From positions 186,001 through 250,000 of the forward strand of contig NC_083372.1 in the NCBI RefSeq assembly GCF_029542785.1: a stretch of 64,000 nucleotides of DNA. Direction: 5' to 3'. Shown here piece after piece: positions 11,101 through 21,400 of this stretch. The position numbers and the translations under genes are program-made. This DNA is from Malassezia japonica (lineage: Eukaryota; Basidiomycota; Malasseziomycetes; Malasseziales; Malasseziaceae). The notes under the pieces were generated by a model that worked only from the letters and a program-made list of their open reading frames with translations, did not search any database and was not told where the DNA came from. Each line of letters opens with the position of its first letter. Within the stretch, counting starts at the first letter, position 1.

Positions 11101-13020
11101 CAGCGCGTTGGACTCGCGCAGACCCAGTTCGAGGGCAAGAATACGGTCGACGTACGTCCGCTCCATTTCGTCCATGTCCCGCTGGAGGCCTGAGGCATTT
11201 TCGCGCGACATGGCGAGGTCCTGCTGCGCCTCGGCAAGCTGGCTCTGGAGCTGGCCGACGAGGCCGCCTTGCGACGCCTCGAGCTCGTGGCGTAGGCGCG
11301 TCGTCTCGGCTTCGCGTGCCTGCAGCTGTGCGCGGGCGTCGCGCAGCTCAGCCTGCGTGCGCTCGAGGAGGTCCTGCTCGGCGAAGCGCCCGAGGACGTT
11401 GCTAACCGATGTGCCCAGGAGGGACTCGAGGTCGCCCTGTGTCGCGGCGCCGTTGCGGTCCATCGCGACGGTCGACACCATCGAGTCGATCAGCTGGTAG
11501 GAGTGGACCAAATCGGCCCCTTCGCGCTGGATGAGCAAGAGATGCTGCAGTGCGCTGAGCAGAAACTCGCGCGCACGCGTGTCCTGGACGCGGCTCAGGA
11601 CCGCCTGCAAGAGGTCGTGTGGGTCGAGGAGCGCAGAGCCTTCGCGGCCCATCGACTCGACGAGCTCCTCCTGGTCGGCCGCCGCGCCTTTTTCGTACAC
11701 GGTGAGCTGTGTATCGAGGTCCGGCGTCATCAGCGCGCGCATCTTGGTCATGATACGCACGATGCCGCTCGCCGTCATCTGGCTGCGCAGGTGAACACGC
11801 ACCTGGAGCGAGTCGACAATGTCGCTGTTCACAATCGCATTGATGAGGAACATGTTGTTGGCGACATACTCCGTCAGGCCTGATTCCGGCATGCTCGTGA
11901 GCTGCAGCCGCCGCACCTCGTCCGACGCACCGACGAGGCTGCCCATGCGCCCCCGGCCGTCGAGCGCAGATTCGAGCGCAGAGAACCAGCCGTCAAAGCG
12001 GCCAGGGAGGTTGTGCACCGCACGCAGGTCGTCGATTCCTTGCAGCACAAGGCGGTGCCCTTCCGGCTTCTCCCAGTGGCACAAAAAGAGGAGGATATCG
12101 GACGCCTGCTTTCGTGTCGAGAGCTGCGTCGAGACGAGCGACTGCGTGATGCCGCTAATGCACTTGGGATGCTGCAGTGCATCGTGTGCGCCGGGCTTGC
12201 TGTTAAAGAGCGAGCGAAAGGCTTTCAGCACCTCGTACTCCAGCGCTAGGTCCTGCCCGCTGGGTGGCACACGCGAGTGCAGCCCGGCGAGGAAGGACGA
12301 GAGGACCGGCGTGCCTTTGGCCTCGACAAAGTTTTGCAGCCAGCCAATGGCGCACGTACGTAGTGTGACCGCAAGTGACTCGATATGCTTGCTCGTCACT
12401 GTGCCGTCCATAAACTTCTTGATGAACCACTCTGGTGAGTTGCGCATCAGGACCATGGTCGACTGCGGCGCCGGCGCACTCGGTGTGCTGGTTGGAAATA
12501 CACGGCGTGCCCGCTCGCGCTCGCGGTCATTGCTCTGCTCGGTCAAGAGGTCGTTGTAGACGAGCGTCCACTTTTTCTCGACGCTGAATGTCATCATGTT
12601 TTGTCGCGCATCGCTCGAGAGCGGTGCGGTGCCAGCGTTCGACAGCAGGTCACGGCGGTCCATGAGGTCGGCAAACATGCGCTCTACATCTGCATCGGGC
12701 GGGCGCGATGCACGCGCCTCGGGCAGATGCGACATGACCGAGCGGCGGAGCGCCGCTGCGCCGGCGTCGCGCGGCGTTCCCGTGGCAGCAAGGCCGGGTG
12801 TAATGGCACGTATGGACGGCGGCTTGACAAGCGCCTCGGTCAGTGTCGTGTCGTGCGCATTTCCACTGCTTTTCCCCTGCATGGCAGACGCGCGCACAGG
12901 CGAGATGGTCGGCACGTCACGCATGCTGCTGGTGCTCGTCCGGCCCTCTTCGAGGCCGGCGCGCAGCACATTCGCATCGTCTTTCTGTGTGCGCCGCTTG
13001 CGGCCGAAGAGTGTCTCCAT
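8146..13020 (-). CDS. BNI1: Formin (Bni1/SepA-type actin nucleator)
   Basis: This is a 1624-residue single-exon diaphanous-type formin that nucleates and elongates actin cables for polarity and cytokinesis. Starting at METLFGRKRRTQ (13020), the regions are: a GTPase-binding/FH3 region at about residues 110-520 (ERMFADLMDRRDLL ... WLQNFVEAKG), coiled coil at about 590-720, an FH1 region with runs of up to thirteen prolines at about 840-940, and FH2 at about 960-1355 (MKQVQWDKLSAEHASATVWG, FGNYLNATGIKGGAYGFR). A C-terminal autoregulatory-like segment VLESLLGSLRASGG is followed by basic RRSARRNARK. The frame stays open for another 111 codons upstream but lacks family features and crosses a minisatellite, so I start at the second block. 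A single exon of this length contrasts with the intron-rich small genes around it. Confidence 0.95.
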   Translation of the reverse strand: METLFGRKRRTQKDDANVLRAGLEEGRTSTSSMRDVPTISPVRASAMQGKSSGNAHDTTLTEALVKPPSIRAITPGLAATGTPRDAGAAALRRSVMSHLPEARASRPPDADVERMFADLMDRRDLLSNAGTAPLSSDARQNMMTFSVEKKWTLVYNDLLTEQSNDRERERARRVFPTSTPSAPAPQSTMVLMRNSPEWFIKKFMDGTVTSKHIESLAVTLRTCAIGWLQNFVEAKGTPVLSSFLAGLHSRVPPSGQDLALEYEVLKAFRSLFNSKPGAHDALQHPKCISGITQSLVSTQLSTRKQASDILLFLCHWEKPEGHRLVLQGIDDLRAVHNLPGRFDGWFSALESALDGRGRMGSLVGASDEVRRLQLTSMPESGLTEYVANNMFLINAIVNSDIVDSLQVRVHLRSQMTASGIVRIMTKMRALMTPDLDTQLTVYEKGAAADQEELVESMGREGSALLDPHDLLQAVLSRVQDTRAREFLLSALQHLLLIQREGADLVHSYQLIDSMVSTVAMDRNGAATQGDLESLLGTSVSNVLGRFAEQDLLERTQAELRDARAQLQAREAETTRLRHELEASQGGLVGQLQSQLAEAQQDLAMSRENASGLQRDMDEMERTYVDRILALELGLRESNALLKQHEENANAAFAQFDRQVLRDSLERQVERSRTIRKLVSTTGRQEPLPPLDTSPDPGQVPRFTGAPPLPPVPQGPPTPTPPTPTPPPRAPERTTPTQMDRSMSADAERIGKAALDLDVSDSNEGTEPPPPSFDELDEWSMQAVLASGMAKNADLQSRMKEVRASRIRRRNDSSLPGTPEKAARIEQDEAPTDEVPIDEAPAKDAKEDVGEVAPPPPPPPPPPPPPPGGVSPPPPPPPPPPPPPGTADSGIPPPPPPPPAPGAPPANASLMAQLRARVSSKGEGEPKDRSSLMDVRTSFASESLGPAGPVHAPPAPPLHGAMPGNLRKSVLDMAKGRMKQVQWDKLSAEHASATVWGKTGVDEETLRDLFLHQGVFNEMEEEFKAKEASKKVAAAVKKDQKELQTHLNYATRQGIEMVLKRVKSRLTDSKQCTPEEVAHLIIQCDPQVCDQSILTELLRYYPESETKGRLGEYKNASDEQLRLLHPADRLVVLLMTVPHLKDKVKGLLYMSKYADTIELIRTGLTRIRRGSEAMMNAPKFAQLLSIVLMFGNYLNATGIKGGAYGFRISSINKLVDTKAGDGTTLLHFVERTVSQHFPELDGFTEELTAATEACRVQLLDLKHDLAELKSGNTQHKKELDRLLGEHEENLEDPYAKIMLPFLQQTTNELSRLNDQIQHTERVFCDALRFYGEGPDPIRRGFVAPKSMPTEEFFGIFKEFLTAYRKVKQDNAVRAQQRAAEAARRAVAQERERERKEAKQRKEAGVNDNAVLESLLGSLRASGGTPMRQRRSARRNARKPTGELRPEDAEPLPESPSSVAAVMLAKLQGQPREGAEADALPVAQATAAARADRRRERRERNSVPVLSDLPTRTSSRADTLSNSGSPPASPVEDDSGAFDSMVVAEPSSLDEDLSSFHSTLPHTPEHLVSRTPERPRTAGTTPRAPSPDSFYETPERPSQHRGDTGSPSSTHSADVLVPPYRSTGFE

Positions 13021-13370
13021 CCCGCCGCGCCGCTGTAGTGGTTGCGCCGCTGCGGGTTGGTCGAGCGAAGGCGGGAGTGATCCACCGGCTGACCTGGGGT
13101 CGTTGTGTTGCACCGACGTGCATCCACTGCGTTTTGGGCAATAACCTTTCGGCCGAGGGATGAGGCGGCGGCATACGCGGGGGACAAAGAAGGGCGAAGC
13201 GAGGGCGAAGCGAGGGCGAAGCGAGGGCGAAGCGAGGGCGAAGCGAGGGCGAGGGCGAAGGCGAAGCGCGCTGGTAGCCGCAGCGTCCGCGCCAAAATGC
13301 CTACTTACGAGACAGTGTATTGGTTGGGTGACGTGGCCCATGTGCAGCTGCACTTTTGGTATACTACAAA
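13021..13370. other. 350-bp spacer upstream of the formin start
   Basis: This region lies between the formin start and the mL43 stop, both on the minus strand, and should contain the formin promoter and 5' leader. It includes an 11-bp minisatellite at 13191..13268. I see no RNA gene. The formin reading frame stays open across it, which I attribute to high GC content and the 11-bp repeat lacking stops, not to coding. Confidence 0.5.
13191..13268. repeat. 11-bp minisatellite (AGGGCGAAGCG unit)
   Basis: Five exact head-to-tail copies of AGGGCGAAGCG run from 13191 to 13245, followed by shortened GAGGGCGA and GGCGAAGCG derivatives up to about 13268. It lies 170-250 bp upstream of the formin ATG, in the presumed promoter or leader. 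Confidence 0.9.
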
Positions 13371-13824
13371 CTAAAGTTCGCGGGGATCATCGTGCAGCGG
13401 ACTCCAAATGCCGCGTGCCGACTCGCTCGAGGACTCGACCGTGTTGCGCTTGAGCCCATGCGTCTTCTTGCCGCTCGAGTCGAGGATCTGCTGCGCCTTG
13501 GGCCCGATCTGCGTCGCCGGGAGGTTGTGCGTCGACATTTCTTTCGTGCGGCCGTTCACTGCGTTAGTTATGGCACGTACAGTAGAATCCACGCAGGAGC
13601 GGTGCACGCTGCGGGCGTGGCTGGACGACAAACTCGACCGAGGGGTGTGCACGCGCAAGCGGCGCGAGCTGGTTCAGCAAAAAGTCCCTCGTGCCTTTGC
13701 TGGCCGCGCTCTTTTCGCAGTATTCAATGACCATCTTGCGGCACGGCAGCGTAAAAGTACCGAGCCCGCCGCCAGGCTGCGGCTTTGTCGAGAGCGCGCT
13801 GCGGACGATGCGCGCGCGAGACAT
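13371..13824 (-). CDS. MRPL51: Mitochondrial large-subunit ribosomal protein mL43 (L51/S25/CI-B8 fold)
   Basis: This encodes a 143-residue protein in two exons, 13581..13824 and 13371..13558, with a 22-nt intron (13559..13580). The thioredoxin-like L51/S25/CI-B8 domain shows [39 protein letters not shown] and, formed across the intron, [17 protein letters not shown]. The C terminus has [16 protein letters not shown] and ARGIWSPLH, both usual for fungal mL43. Start MSRARIVRS at 13824 gives the expected length. It is divergent from eRF1 (177 bp between starts). Without splicing the exon-1 frame terminates just past the junction. Confidence 0.93.
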
Positions 13825-14001
13825 GTCGTAGTCGAAGCCTTCGTCGTGATCGGCGATCAATTTGCCGGCTTTTCGAAGAAAATTGAAGAAATGCCCCCTC
13901 GTGCAGCGGGCGACGCCTCTGCACTCCACGGTCCCTGGCCAAAAAAAGTCTTTGCGACCTACGCACCTTCCTGCGCCACCTCGCTGGCGCATAGTTTCAA
14001 C

Positions 14002-15343
14002 ATGCCTGAACAACTCAGTGAAGCCGATGCGAACATCCAGATCTGGAAGGTGAAGAAGCTCGTCAAGAGCCTCGACAGTGCACGTGGTGCCGGCACGTCG
14101 ATGATCAGTCTGATTCTTCCTCCTAAGTCGCAGCTCTCGCAGGCCACCAACATGCTTACGCAGGAATACGGTACCGCGAGCAACATCAAGTCGCGCGTCA
14201 ACCGTCTGTCTGTTCTTGCCGCGATTACCTCGACGCAGCAGCGCTTGAAGCTCTACACGCGTGTGCCCGACAATGGTCTGGTGGTGTACTGTGGCACGAT
14301 CCTCACGCCGGAAGGCAAGGAGAAGAAGGTCAACTTTTCGTTTGAGCCTTTCAAGCCGATCAACACCTCGCTCTACCTCTGCGACAACAAGTTCCACACC
14401 GAGGCGCTCTCGGAGTTGCTCGAGTCGGATGCCAGGTTTGGTTTCATTATTATGGATGGTAACGGCTCGCTCTTCGGTACGGTCACGGGTAACGCGCGCC
14501 AGGTGCTGCACAAGTTCTCGGTGGACCTGCCCAAGAAGCACGGTCGTGGTGGTCAGTCCGCGCTGCGTTTCTCGCGTCTGCGTGAGGAAGCCCGTCACAA
14601 CTACGTGCGCAAGGTCGCCGAGTTTGCGACGCAGCACTTTATTACCGACAACAAGTGCAACGTCACCGGTCTCGTTCTCGCCGGTTCCGCCGACTTCAAG
14701 ACGGAGCTGAGCCAGTCGGACATGTTTGACTACCGTCTCGCACCCAAGATCATCCAGATTGTCGACGTGTCGTACGGTGGTGAAAACGGTTTCAACCAGG
14801 CCATTGAGCTTGCGGCGGACTCGCTTGCGAACGTCAAGTTCGTCCAAGAGAAGCGCCTCATCCAAAAATACTTTGACGAAATCTCTATGGAGTCGGGCAA
14901 GTACTGCTTCGGCCTCGACGACACCTTCCGCGCGCTCGAGATGGGTGCGGTAGAGACGCTCATTGTCTGGGAGAACCTCGAGTACACGCGCTACAACCTG
15001 CGCGACTCGAACGGGTCCGAGCACGTTCTGCTCCTCAACAAGGAGCAGGAACAGGACCGCTCGCGGTTCGTCGACTCTGCGACCGGCACCGAGATGGAGA
15101 CGATTGAGGAGCCCCAACCGCTGCTGGAGTGGATCGCAGAGAACTACAAGCAGTTCGGTACCAACCTAGAGTGTACGTCTCTCTACTAACGCAGTCGTGA
15201 CCGATCGCTCGCAAGAGGGCATGCAGTTCTGCAAGGGCTTTGGTGGTATCGGAGGTATCCTCCGCTACAAGGTGGCCTTTGAGGACCTCGCGATGTACGA
15301 TGAGGAGGAGGGCGAGTTCATGAGCGACGACGACGACGATTAG
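14002..15343 (+). CDS. SUP45: Eukaryotic peptide chain release factor 1 (eRF1)
   Basis: This encodes the 439-residue factor that decodes all three stop codons and triggers peptide release with eRF3. Exon 1 is 14002..15172, exon 2 is 15195..15343, and the intron is 22 nt. The stop-decoding motifs TASNIKS and YLCDNKF lie in domain 1. The catalytic GGQ is present in [13 protein letters not shown] (domain 2). Domain 3 ends with [10 protein letters not shown] and the acidic tail MSDDDDD that contacts eRF3. All functional motifs are intact, consistent with the standard nuclear code used by every gene here. SEC16 starts 114 bp downstream on the same strand. Confidence 0.98.
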
Positions 15344-15457
15344 CTTCGGCCCAGCCCAAGGGCCGCACCATAGCCAAAAGCTCTGCTGGCACCGCCAAGT
15401 CACGTGGAGGCGCACGGCTTCGGGCGAGGGAACGTGGAAGCGCACGACGTGGAGACG

Positions 15458-18400
15458 ATGGCCGCCCCGCCTAGAAACCGCATGCAGGGTGCACCGCGTG
15501 CTCCGCCGGCGCGCGGCTCAGCGCCGCAGCCGGCACGACCTACACCGCGGCACCAGCCTGCGCCGCGGCACCAGCCCCAGCCGAGCGTCGCCGCGGCTTC
15601 GTCGCTGTTTGGCGAAGCGCCGAGCACGGATGCATTTGGCATGACCAAGTCGCCTTCGTGGCTCGGGGCGCTGGACGAGGGCGTACAGTCCAAGCCTGCC
15701 GAGACACAGGCTTCCCAGGACCAGATGCAGGCGATTCCGGAGCAAGCGCACGACGCATGGAACGCCCAAGCGCCAACCGAGGGCCAGTATGACGACGGCC
15801 AGTGGGACGCGCAGTGGGACGACCAGTATGCTCAAAACGATGCACAGTACGACCAGTATGCGCAGGGCGACTATGCCGCGCAAGGCGAGTTTGTCGACGA
15901 TGCACAGTACGAGCAATACGTCGACGACGCACAGTATGACCAGTTTGGGCAGTACGACCAGGCCGCGCCCCAGGGCGAGCAGGAGTACGACTGGTACGGA
16001 CAGGACCAGGGCAATGCGCAAAACGTGCAGGGACTCGGCGTCGCCGTAGGCCCCGAAGCCGGGTATGGCTACGAACAGGGCCAGGACGGCTATGCGTACG
16101 AGCAGCAAGACGGCGGATTCCTTGATCCGTCGCAGTACGATGCCGAGCTCGATCAGGCATGGAGCGGAGAGAATGCGCAAGGCGAATACGCCCAGGAACC
16201 GTACCCTGCCGAGGGCGAGTACGGCCAAGAGGGCGAATATGCTCAGGGCGAGTATGCTCAAGAGGGCGAGTATGCTCCAGAGGGCGAGTATGCTCCAGAG
16301 GGCGAGTTTCTCAACGAAGATGAATACGCACAGCAAGGCGAATTCCTCCCTGAAGGCGAATACGCGCAAGAGGGCGAGTATGCCCAGGGTGAATACCCTG
16401 AAGGTGAATATGCCCAGGGCGACTATGCACAAGAGGGCGAGTACCAAGGCGAGTACCAGGGCGAGTACGCCGAGGGCGACTATGCTCAGGGCGAATACGC
16501 CGAGGGTGGATACCCTGCCGAGGGTGAATATCCTGCCGAGGGCGAGTACCCTGCCGAAGGCGAATATGCCGCCGAGAGTGAATACCTTGCCGAGGGTGAA
16601 TACCCTGCCGAGGGTGAGTACCCTGCCGAGGGCGAGTACCCTGCCGAGGGCGAGTACCCTGCCGAGGGCGAGTACCCTGCCGAGGGCGAGTACCCTGCCG
16701 AGGGCGAGTACCCTGCCGAGGGCGAGTACCCTGCCGAGGGCGAGTACCCTGCCGAGGGCGAGTACCCTGCCGAGGGCGAGTACCCTGCCGAGGGCGAGTA
16801 CCCTGCCGAGGGCGAGTACCCTGCCGAAGGCGAATATGCCGCCGAGGGCGAGTACCTTGCCGAGGGTGAATATGCCGCCGAGGGCGAATATGCTGCCGAG
16901 GGCGAATACGCTCCTGAAGGCGACTTCCAGGGCGAGTATCCCGACTATGCCCAGGACCAGTACGACCAAGAGTACCCCGAACAGGGCCAGGAAGAGTACC
17001 CTGCCGAGCCGCAGGAAGCGTACCAGCCCAAGGAACCCGAATACATTCCCGAGCCAATCCCTGAGCCCGAGCCCATTCCCGAGCCGGCCCCGGCCGCATC
17101 TGCGCCGCCCAAGGGTGCTGCAGGTCCCCCGCGTGGTCCCCCGCGCTCGCAGGGCCCGCCTTCGAGGCAGACCAAGCCGCAGCATGTGCAGGGTCTCTTC
17201 AACCCCTCGCCGCGCGTGCCGAGTGAGGCGAGCGACCGCAGCATACGCGACCTGGCTCAAGAGTCGCCCGCGCCGTCGCGTGGCCCTCCGGGTCGCCGCG
17301 AGGCTCAGAATGCTGCTGTAAAGAGCCCGCCGATGGCGCCTCAAAGCCAGGGTGTGCCGCAGGTCCCGCCGATGGGACCTCCTCAGGGTCCACCGCAGAG
17401 CCAAAAAGGTCCGCGTGGCCCCAAGGGTGCTCAGCCCCAGGCTCCTCCTCAGGCCCCTCAGGCGCCGCAGTCACACGCTCCCCCTCGCGCCTCTCCTCAG
17501 GCTCCCCCCAAACCGCTTCCCCAGGCCCAGGAGCCTCCCCAAGCCCCTCCCAAGGCGCAGGGCCCGCCTAAGACGCAGCCTCCTCCCAAGGCGCAGCCTC
17601 CTCCCAAGGCACAGGCTCCTGCTCAGCCTCCGGCCCCAGCGCCGCCGCAGGGCCCGCCGCAAGGGCCTCCGCAGGGTGCGCCGCGCGCTCCTTCGCAGGG
17701 TCCCGCGCGTGCCGATCGTCGTGGCCCGGCACCTCGTGGTGGCCCTCTGCCTCAACAGCAGCCTCCCACGCAGCCCCAGCAGCAGCCCCCCACACCACAG
17801 GCCCCTCCGCGTGCTTCTGTTCAGGCCGCTCAGGCGCCAGCCCCGACGCAGGCCCAGCCGACCGCTGCACAGCCTGCTCAGGCCGCTCAGGCCCCTGCGC
17901 CTACCCAGGCCCCGCCGCAGGCTTCCCAGGCCCCGCGTGGTCCTCCGCGCGGACCGCCAAGTGCGCGTGGCGCATCGTCCGAGTCGGCGCCCCGCAAGGC
18001 GCCTGAAGCCCCGTCGGCGCCGCAGAGCCTCCACGAGGACTCGCCCAAGACTGTCCGGCCTTCGCAGCCGCGCCGGCCCGAGCCTGTGCGTGCCCAGCGT
18101 CCTCCGGCTGTTGAGCCTCGCCGCCTGGAAGACAAGATGCCGTCGCGCCGCCCCGGCGCGCCTGAGCGTGCCGAGCCTCCTGCACTTGCGCCTGCTGCGC
18201 AAGTAAGTGAGCCGAGCGACGATGCATGGGGCCTCGGCGAGACGCAGGCCGTGCCTGCGTCGCCGCCCAAGGCCGCAGCCCCGAGCCGCGGTCCTGCGCG
18301 CCGCCCTGAGCCGTTGCATCAGCAGATGGGCCAGATGCGTCTGGACGAGCGTGGACCGAAACAGCGCGGCCCGCCGAAGCGTGCTGAGGCGCCCCCGCCG

Positions 18401-21400
18401 CCCCCCCCTGCGCCGGAGCCCGTCGCCGAAGAGGGCTGGGACGAGTGGCCGGAAGAGACCGACGAGGCGGCGCAGGGGCCGTACGCGGCCGAGCCGCCCA
18501 GCGCCGATCCCTACGCGGCGCCCCAAGGCGAGGACCCCTACGCGGCGCCTGCTGCTCAGAACCCCTATGCGGCTCCGTCGCAGGATCCCTATGCGGCGCC
18601 TGCCGGGTCTGAGGATCCCTATGGAGCTCCTTCCTCGCAGGACCCCTACAGTGCGCCTGCATCGCAGGACCCCTACGGTGCGCCCTCGTACCCCCCCGAG
18701 CCTTCGTACGCCCCCGAGCCTTCGTACACCCCCGCAAAGGCCGCGCGTGCGCCGGCCCCACGCGGCCGTGGCGCCCCCCGTGGCCGCGGAAAGCCCCGTG
18801 GCCGTGCGGACATCCCGCGCGCGCACGGTGCGGCGGACCCTGTGGAAGAGCGCAAGAATGCCACGATCCCCATCGTGTCGTTCGGTGTCGGTGGCAAGCT
18901 TGTGGTCCATCTGCCAAAGGCATCTGCACAAGGCGATGCATTTGGCTACGATGCCCCCCGTGTGCAGCGCTCGGTGAGTGTGCGCAAGCTTGCGCCCCAG
19001 CTTGGATCGCGCAACTTCTCGACGCTGGACCTCGAAAAGTTCCCCGGCCCCCTCCTCGAGACGACGCAAAAAAGCGCTCTTCAAAAGAAGAAGGCGGCTG
19101 TGGTGCAGTACCTCCAAGAGCAGATTGACGAATCCGCGAGCGGTGTCGGCTACCTGCGGCGCAAATCGGTCCTCTCAGGCAACGAAGGCGACGCTGCGGC
19201 GCACAGCCACGATGTCGAAGAGTGGCGCCGCACCGAGGACAAGATCCTTCTGCTGCGTCTCTTGGTACTGCTCGTCGAGCGCGATGGGCGCCTGGGCGAG
19301 GATGCCAACGCCGCGATTTGTGCGTTGCTGCAAGGCAAGGCCGAAGGCTCCGAGTTCTCTGCGTTTGCTGTGCCGACCTATGCACAGACGCCGCAGCAGA
19401 ACAAGACACGTCCTTTGCGCTCTTACCAGCTGCGCCAGTCGTTCCTCGACGAGCTGCAGAACTTGCTGCAGCAGGGCCAAAGCCAGCAGGCGGTCGAGTT
19501 TGCGATGCACGAAAAGATGTGGGCGCATGCCATGGCCATTGCGCAGCACCTCGACCAAAGCGTGCGCGACGAGGTCATGCGCCAGTTTATGGCTCACGAG
19601 CTCGATGGCGCCGACCACATGGAAAAGGCGCTGCTCAAGGACCGCACGAGCGTCAAGGTTGCCTACGCCTTGTACACGCGCCAGACGCCGGAGCAGATTG
19701 CCAACCTGTTCACTGCGCCGAACGCCGATGCATCGCTCTCTGCGGAAGCGAAGCACGCGCAGTGGCGCCACTCGGCCGCGACACTCCTTTCCAACCAGCG
19801 CGAGAGCTCGGACACATTCGTTCTCAAGGCGATCGGCGACGGTCTGATGTCCTCGGGCCTGCCGGAGGCCGCGCATGTGTGCTACCTCCTTGCCGGCCAG
19901 CACCGCGCGTGCGCGGCCTCGCCCCAGTTCACACTGCTGGGCGCGAAGCCGAACGCAATGCCCGCTGCGCTGCTGCGCGACCTCGATGCGTTGCTCATGA
20001 CCGAGGTGCTTGAGTTTGCATTTGCGCTTGCGCCGGTGCCCAAGGGCCAGGAGGCCTTCAACGGCATCCCTGCCCTTGCGCCGTACAAGCTTGCCCTTGC
20101 TGTCGTGCACGACGAGCTGGGTAATGCGCCGCGTGCCAAGAAGTACTGCGATGCGCTCGAGACGGCGGGCCGCCAGACCAAGGCGCAGCTGTATCACCCC
20201 GCGCTTCTTGCGGAACTGCACCAGGTCTCGAGCAGGCTGCACGGCCAGCAGCTCGGTACCGACGGCAACTCGTGGGGCCGCAAACTCTCGCGCCCGACGC
20301 TCGATGGCGTCTGGGGTGCACTCGAGGGGCGGCTGACCAAGTTTATTGCCGGCGAGGAAGACGCACCGCGCGAGCAGGCGCCGGTGCCGAGCGGGCCGGA
20401 AGTGGGTGCATTTACGCATTACAGTGCCATTACACCCGACCTTGCAGGCTCCATGGACGCGCTGTCCGAGCCGGAGGGTGAGGCGGCCGAGTACGCGGCC
20501 GACGAAGCGTACCCAGAAGGCGAGGGCTATGCGCCAGAGGCTTATGCGGAGCAGTATGCCGGCGAGTATGCTGAAGGCGAATATGCCGAAGGCGAGTATG
20601 CCGAGGGCGAGTATGCTGGAGGCGAATATGCCGAGGGCGAATATGCCGAGGGCGAATACGCCGGAGAGTACGCGGAGGGTGAATATGCCGAGCACGAGTA
20701 TCCCCAGGATGGATATGCGGAAGGCGAGTACGCTGAAGGCGAATACCCGCAAGGCGAGTATGCCGAGGGCGAGTACCCTGAAGGCCAGTACGCCGAGGGC
20801 GAGTATGCTGAAGGCCAGTACGCCGAGGGCGAGTATGCCGAGGGCGAGTACCCCGAAGGCGAGTACCCCGAAGGCGAGTATGTCGAAGGCGATTATGCCG
20901 AAGGCGAGTATGCCGAAGGCGAGTACCCTCAGGGTGAATACGCAGAGGGCGAATATGCTGAAGGCGAATACCCGCAGGGTGAGTATGCCGAAGGCGAATA
21001 TGCCGAAGGCGAGTACCCCCAGGGTGAATACGCCGAGGGCGAGTACCCGGAAGGCGAGTATCCCGAGGGCGAATACCCCGAAGGCGAGCACCCCGAGGGT
21101 GAGTACCCCGAGGGTGACCAAGACGCGTATGCTCCAGGCGAGCCCGACGCTGGGCCGGTGCCCGACTCGTCCGACCCCTATGGTGCGCCTGCAGCCGAAG
21201 ATCCCTACAGTGCCGGTGCTCCGCCTGCGAACGACGACGCGGACGACGATGATGACGATGACGACAAGTTCGACGAGGCGCAGGATGCCGAGGAGCCTGA
21301 ACCCCCCGCCGCGGCACCCCCACTCTTCCACAAGGTGGACCCTGGTGAGGAGGTGCAAGAAGAGGACGGTGTGATTGCACCCATGGCCGTCCCCGAGCTT

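Noticed and set aside
13021..13353. 111-codon N-terminal extension of the formin frame
   Set aside because: It is in frame but passes through an 11-bp minisatellite giving RFALASPSLRP repeats and has no formin features; METLFGRKRR at 13020 is the more plausible start.
13564..15117. 517-codon minus-strand frame over eRF1
   Set aside because: Only its last ~81 codons are real (mL43 exon 1). The rest is antisense to eRF1, which has NIKS, GGQ and the acidic tail on the plus strand.
16181..16939. Regular short repeats resembling a CRISPR array
   Set aside because: There are no unique spacers between the 18-bp units, the array is in frame in a coding gene, and the genome is eukaryotic.
19175..21358. 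727-codon frame antisense to SEC16, with repetitive LGVLALGVLA hydrophobic stretches that look like membrane helices
   Set aside because: The hydrophobic periodicity is the reverse complement of the GEY repeat codons. There is no start context or family match; Sec16 on the plus strand is firmly supported.
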